A stretch of 64,000 bases of DNA from Anaerococcus sp. Marseille-P3915 (GTDB lineage: Bacteria > Bacillota > Clostridia > Tissierellales > Peptoniphilaceae): positions 97,932 through 161,931 of the forward strand of contig NZ_LT984887.1 in the NCBI RefSeq assembly GCF_900258475.1, read 5' to 3'. The stretch's first letter is position 1. Every line of letters begins with the position of its first letter. The position numbers and the translations under genes were made by a program. Positions 63,344 through 64,000 of the stretch are shown piece after piece. Below the pieces are notes generated by a model, which made no database searches, was not told the origin of the DNA, and worked only from the letters and a program-made list of their open reading frames with translations.

Positions 63344-63380
63344 AAACTGGGGTTTGTTACGAATCCCAGTTTAATTTTTA
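63344..63380 (+). terminator. Terminator after lysS
   Basis: An 8-bp perfect stem AAACTGGG (63344-63351)/CCCAGTTT (63365-63372) with a 13-base loop is followed by AATTTTTA. Confidence 0.8.
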
Positions 63381-63389
63381 GGGGTATGT

Positions 63390-63671
63390 ATGAGATGGAT
63401 AATTAGAATAATTTTATTACCGATAAGATTAGTGTTGAGTTTGCTCATAGCTTTTTTCACTTTTATATTAAGTTTGAGTACTGCGTTGTTAAGCGTAGTT
63501 TCTACTTTAATTTTTATAATTGGATTAGCTAGCATATTTCAAGGAGATAAGCAAATTGTAATTGAAGCACTAATATTAGCATTTTTATTTAGTCCATTTG
63601 GATTACCTAAATTAGGTATATATGTTATTGGATTATTAGAATTATTAAAATATACAATAAACTCAATTTGA
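63390..63671 (+). CDS. Small hydrophobic protein of a CTn/Tn1549-type element
   Basis: 93 residues with two long membrane segments (about 5-50 and 60-92). It starts MRWIIRIILLPIRLVLSLLI, a style seen in small membrane proteins encoded just before repA in Tn1549/CTn-type conjugative elements of Clostridia. GGGG lies about 7 bases before the ATG. It differs from the upstream genes in its TTA-rich codon use. Function unknown. The call as mobile-element cargo rests on the following repA. Confidence 0.6.
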   Translation: MRWIIRIILLPIRLVLSLLIAFFTFILSLSTALLSVVSTLIFIIGLASIFQGDKQIVIEALILAFLFSPFGLPKLGIYVIGLLELLKYTINSI

Positions 63672-63696
63672 AGAAAAATAAATATTAGACAATCGT

Positions 63697-63733
63697 AGAC
63701 GATAGAAAGTAATAATTCTGTCGTCTTTTTTTT
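63697..63733 (+). terminator. Terminator upstream of repA
   Basis: An 11-bp stem (63697-63707 with 63716-63726, one G-T pair) and an 8-base loop are followed by eight T. It lies 23 bases before the repA start, so repA has its own promoter or is shielded from chromosomal read-through. Confidence 0.85.
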
Positions 63734-63755
63734 ATTTCAAAGAAAGGAGGTAAGG

Positions 63756-64000
63756 ATGAATTTTGATTATTTTTATAATAGGCAATCTGAAATGTATAAC
63801 TTTATTAGGTTACCTATGGTATTAATGGAAGATGAGATTTTTGAGAGCATTTCTATTGAAGCTAAAGTTTTGTATTCATATATGCTTAATCGAATGGGTC
63901 TTTCATATAAAAATGGCTGGATAGATGAAGACGGAAAAGTTTTTATTTACTACACAATAGAAAGTATAAAAGATCAATTTAATTGTGCCAGTGAAAAAGC
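63756..64000 (+). CDS. repA: RepA_N-type replication initiator of a mobile element (3' end outside window)
   Basis: A strong AAAGGAGG (63743-63750) precedes the ATG at 63756, and 81 codons are visible before the window ends. The visible start is MNFDYFYNRQSEMYNFIRLP, then EDEIFESISIEAKVLYSYMLNRMGLS and NGWIDEDGKVFIYYTIESIKDQF, the RepA_N winged-helix pattern of replication initiators carried by plasmids and by Tn1549/CTn-like integrative conjugative elements of Firmicutes. It marks the start of such an element right after lysS. Cargo, integrase and right end lie outside the window. Confidence 0.88.
   Translation, partial: MNFDYFYNRQSEMYNFIRLPMVLMEDEIFESISIEAKVLYSYMLNRMGLSYKNGWIDEDGKVFIYYTIESIKDQFNCASEK

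Overview
The window looks like a chromosomal segment of a low-GC, Gram-positive anaerobic coccus. An Anaerococcus/Peptoniphilus-type member of the Tissierellia is my inference from gene content and style, not from a database match. The reasons are AT-rich sequence, strong AGGAGG-type ribosome binding sites, a Gram-positive PolC, YlxR/RnpM and RqcP homologues, sortase-type surface anchoring, and many tightly packed short operons separated by clear intrinsic terminators. No rRNA, tRNA, CRISPR array or insertion sequence was seen. No gene-free stretch exceeds 300 bases; the longest, about 250 bases at 40637-40890, holds divergent promoters, an operator-like palindrome and a rimP leader hairpin.

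Layout: 1-3840 is a run of co-directional genes (membrane J-domain protein, split ThrE-type exporter, msrA, secreted GH25 muramidase, YdbC/PC4 protein). 3884-7347 holds a small EamA transporter, a mutarotase-like protein and the cysteine desulfurase-mnmA pair for tRNA thiolation. 7396-8223 is exonuclease III on the minus strand. 8369-11656 is cell-envelope material: a sortase-anchored protein with five repeats, a small membrane protein, and a class A beta-lactamase-fold protein lacking the usual deacylating Glu. 11670-16664 carries an RluA-type pseudouridine synthase, comM overlapping an orphan type IV pilus-type ATPase, and an S41 protease. 16697-20596 is an ABC ATPase divergent from a small secreted protein and a very large ABC-2 permease.

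20692-28548 is the uppS-cdsA-rseP-ispG-polC housekeeping cluster, without the dxr gene often found inside it. 28591-33070 is a two-component system divergent from a three-gene ABC-2 transporter of the lantibiotic-protection type. 33135-39128 (minus) has a MacB/FtsX-like transporter behind a Fur-family-like box, and a MoxR AAA+/VWA pair with a small HesB-like protein. 39182-40636 is cstA. 40891-54816 is a long information-processing series: rimP-nusA-rnpM-infB-rbfA-nrnA-truB-ribF-rpsO-pnp-ftsK-pgsA-recA. dinB faces recA across a shared terminator. 55968-63326 has rqcP, a divIC-like gene, tilS, hpt, a small membrane gene, coaX, dusB, greA and lysS.

The final 700 bases change character. lysS carries an extra C-terminal MetRS-C/Trbp111-type tRNA-binding domain. 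After a terminator come a small hydrophobic protein and the start of a RepA_N replication initiator, both typical of integrative conjugative elements of the Tn1549/CTn type. The best candidate for something new is therefore the lysS 3' end: an essential synthetase whose natural C terminus appears to have been extended in frame by a domain at, or belonging to, the left edge of a mobile element. Other candidates are the small secreted-protein gene bracketed by an 18-position inverted repeat inside an ABC locus, the NPKTG-anchored protein with five DUF3006-like repeats, and the Fur-box-linked FtsX transporter beside the MoxR/VWA/HesB-like cassette.
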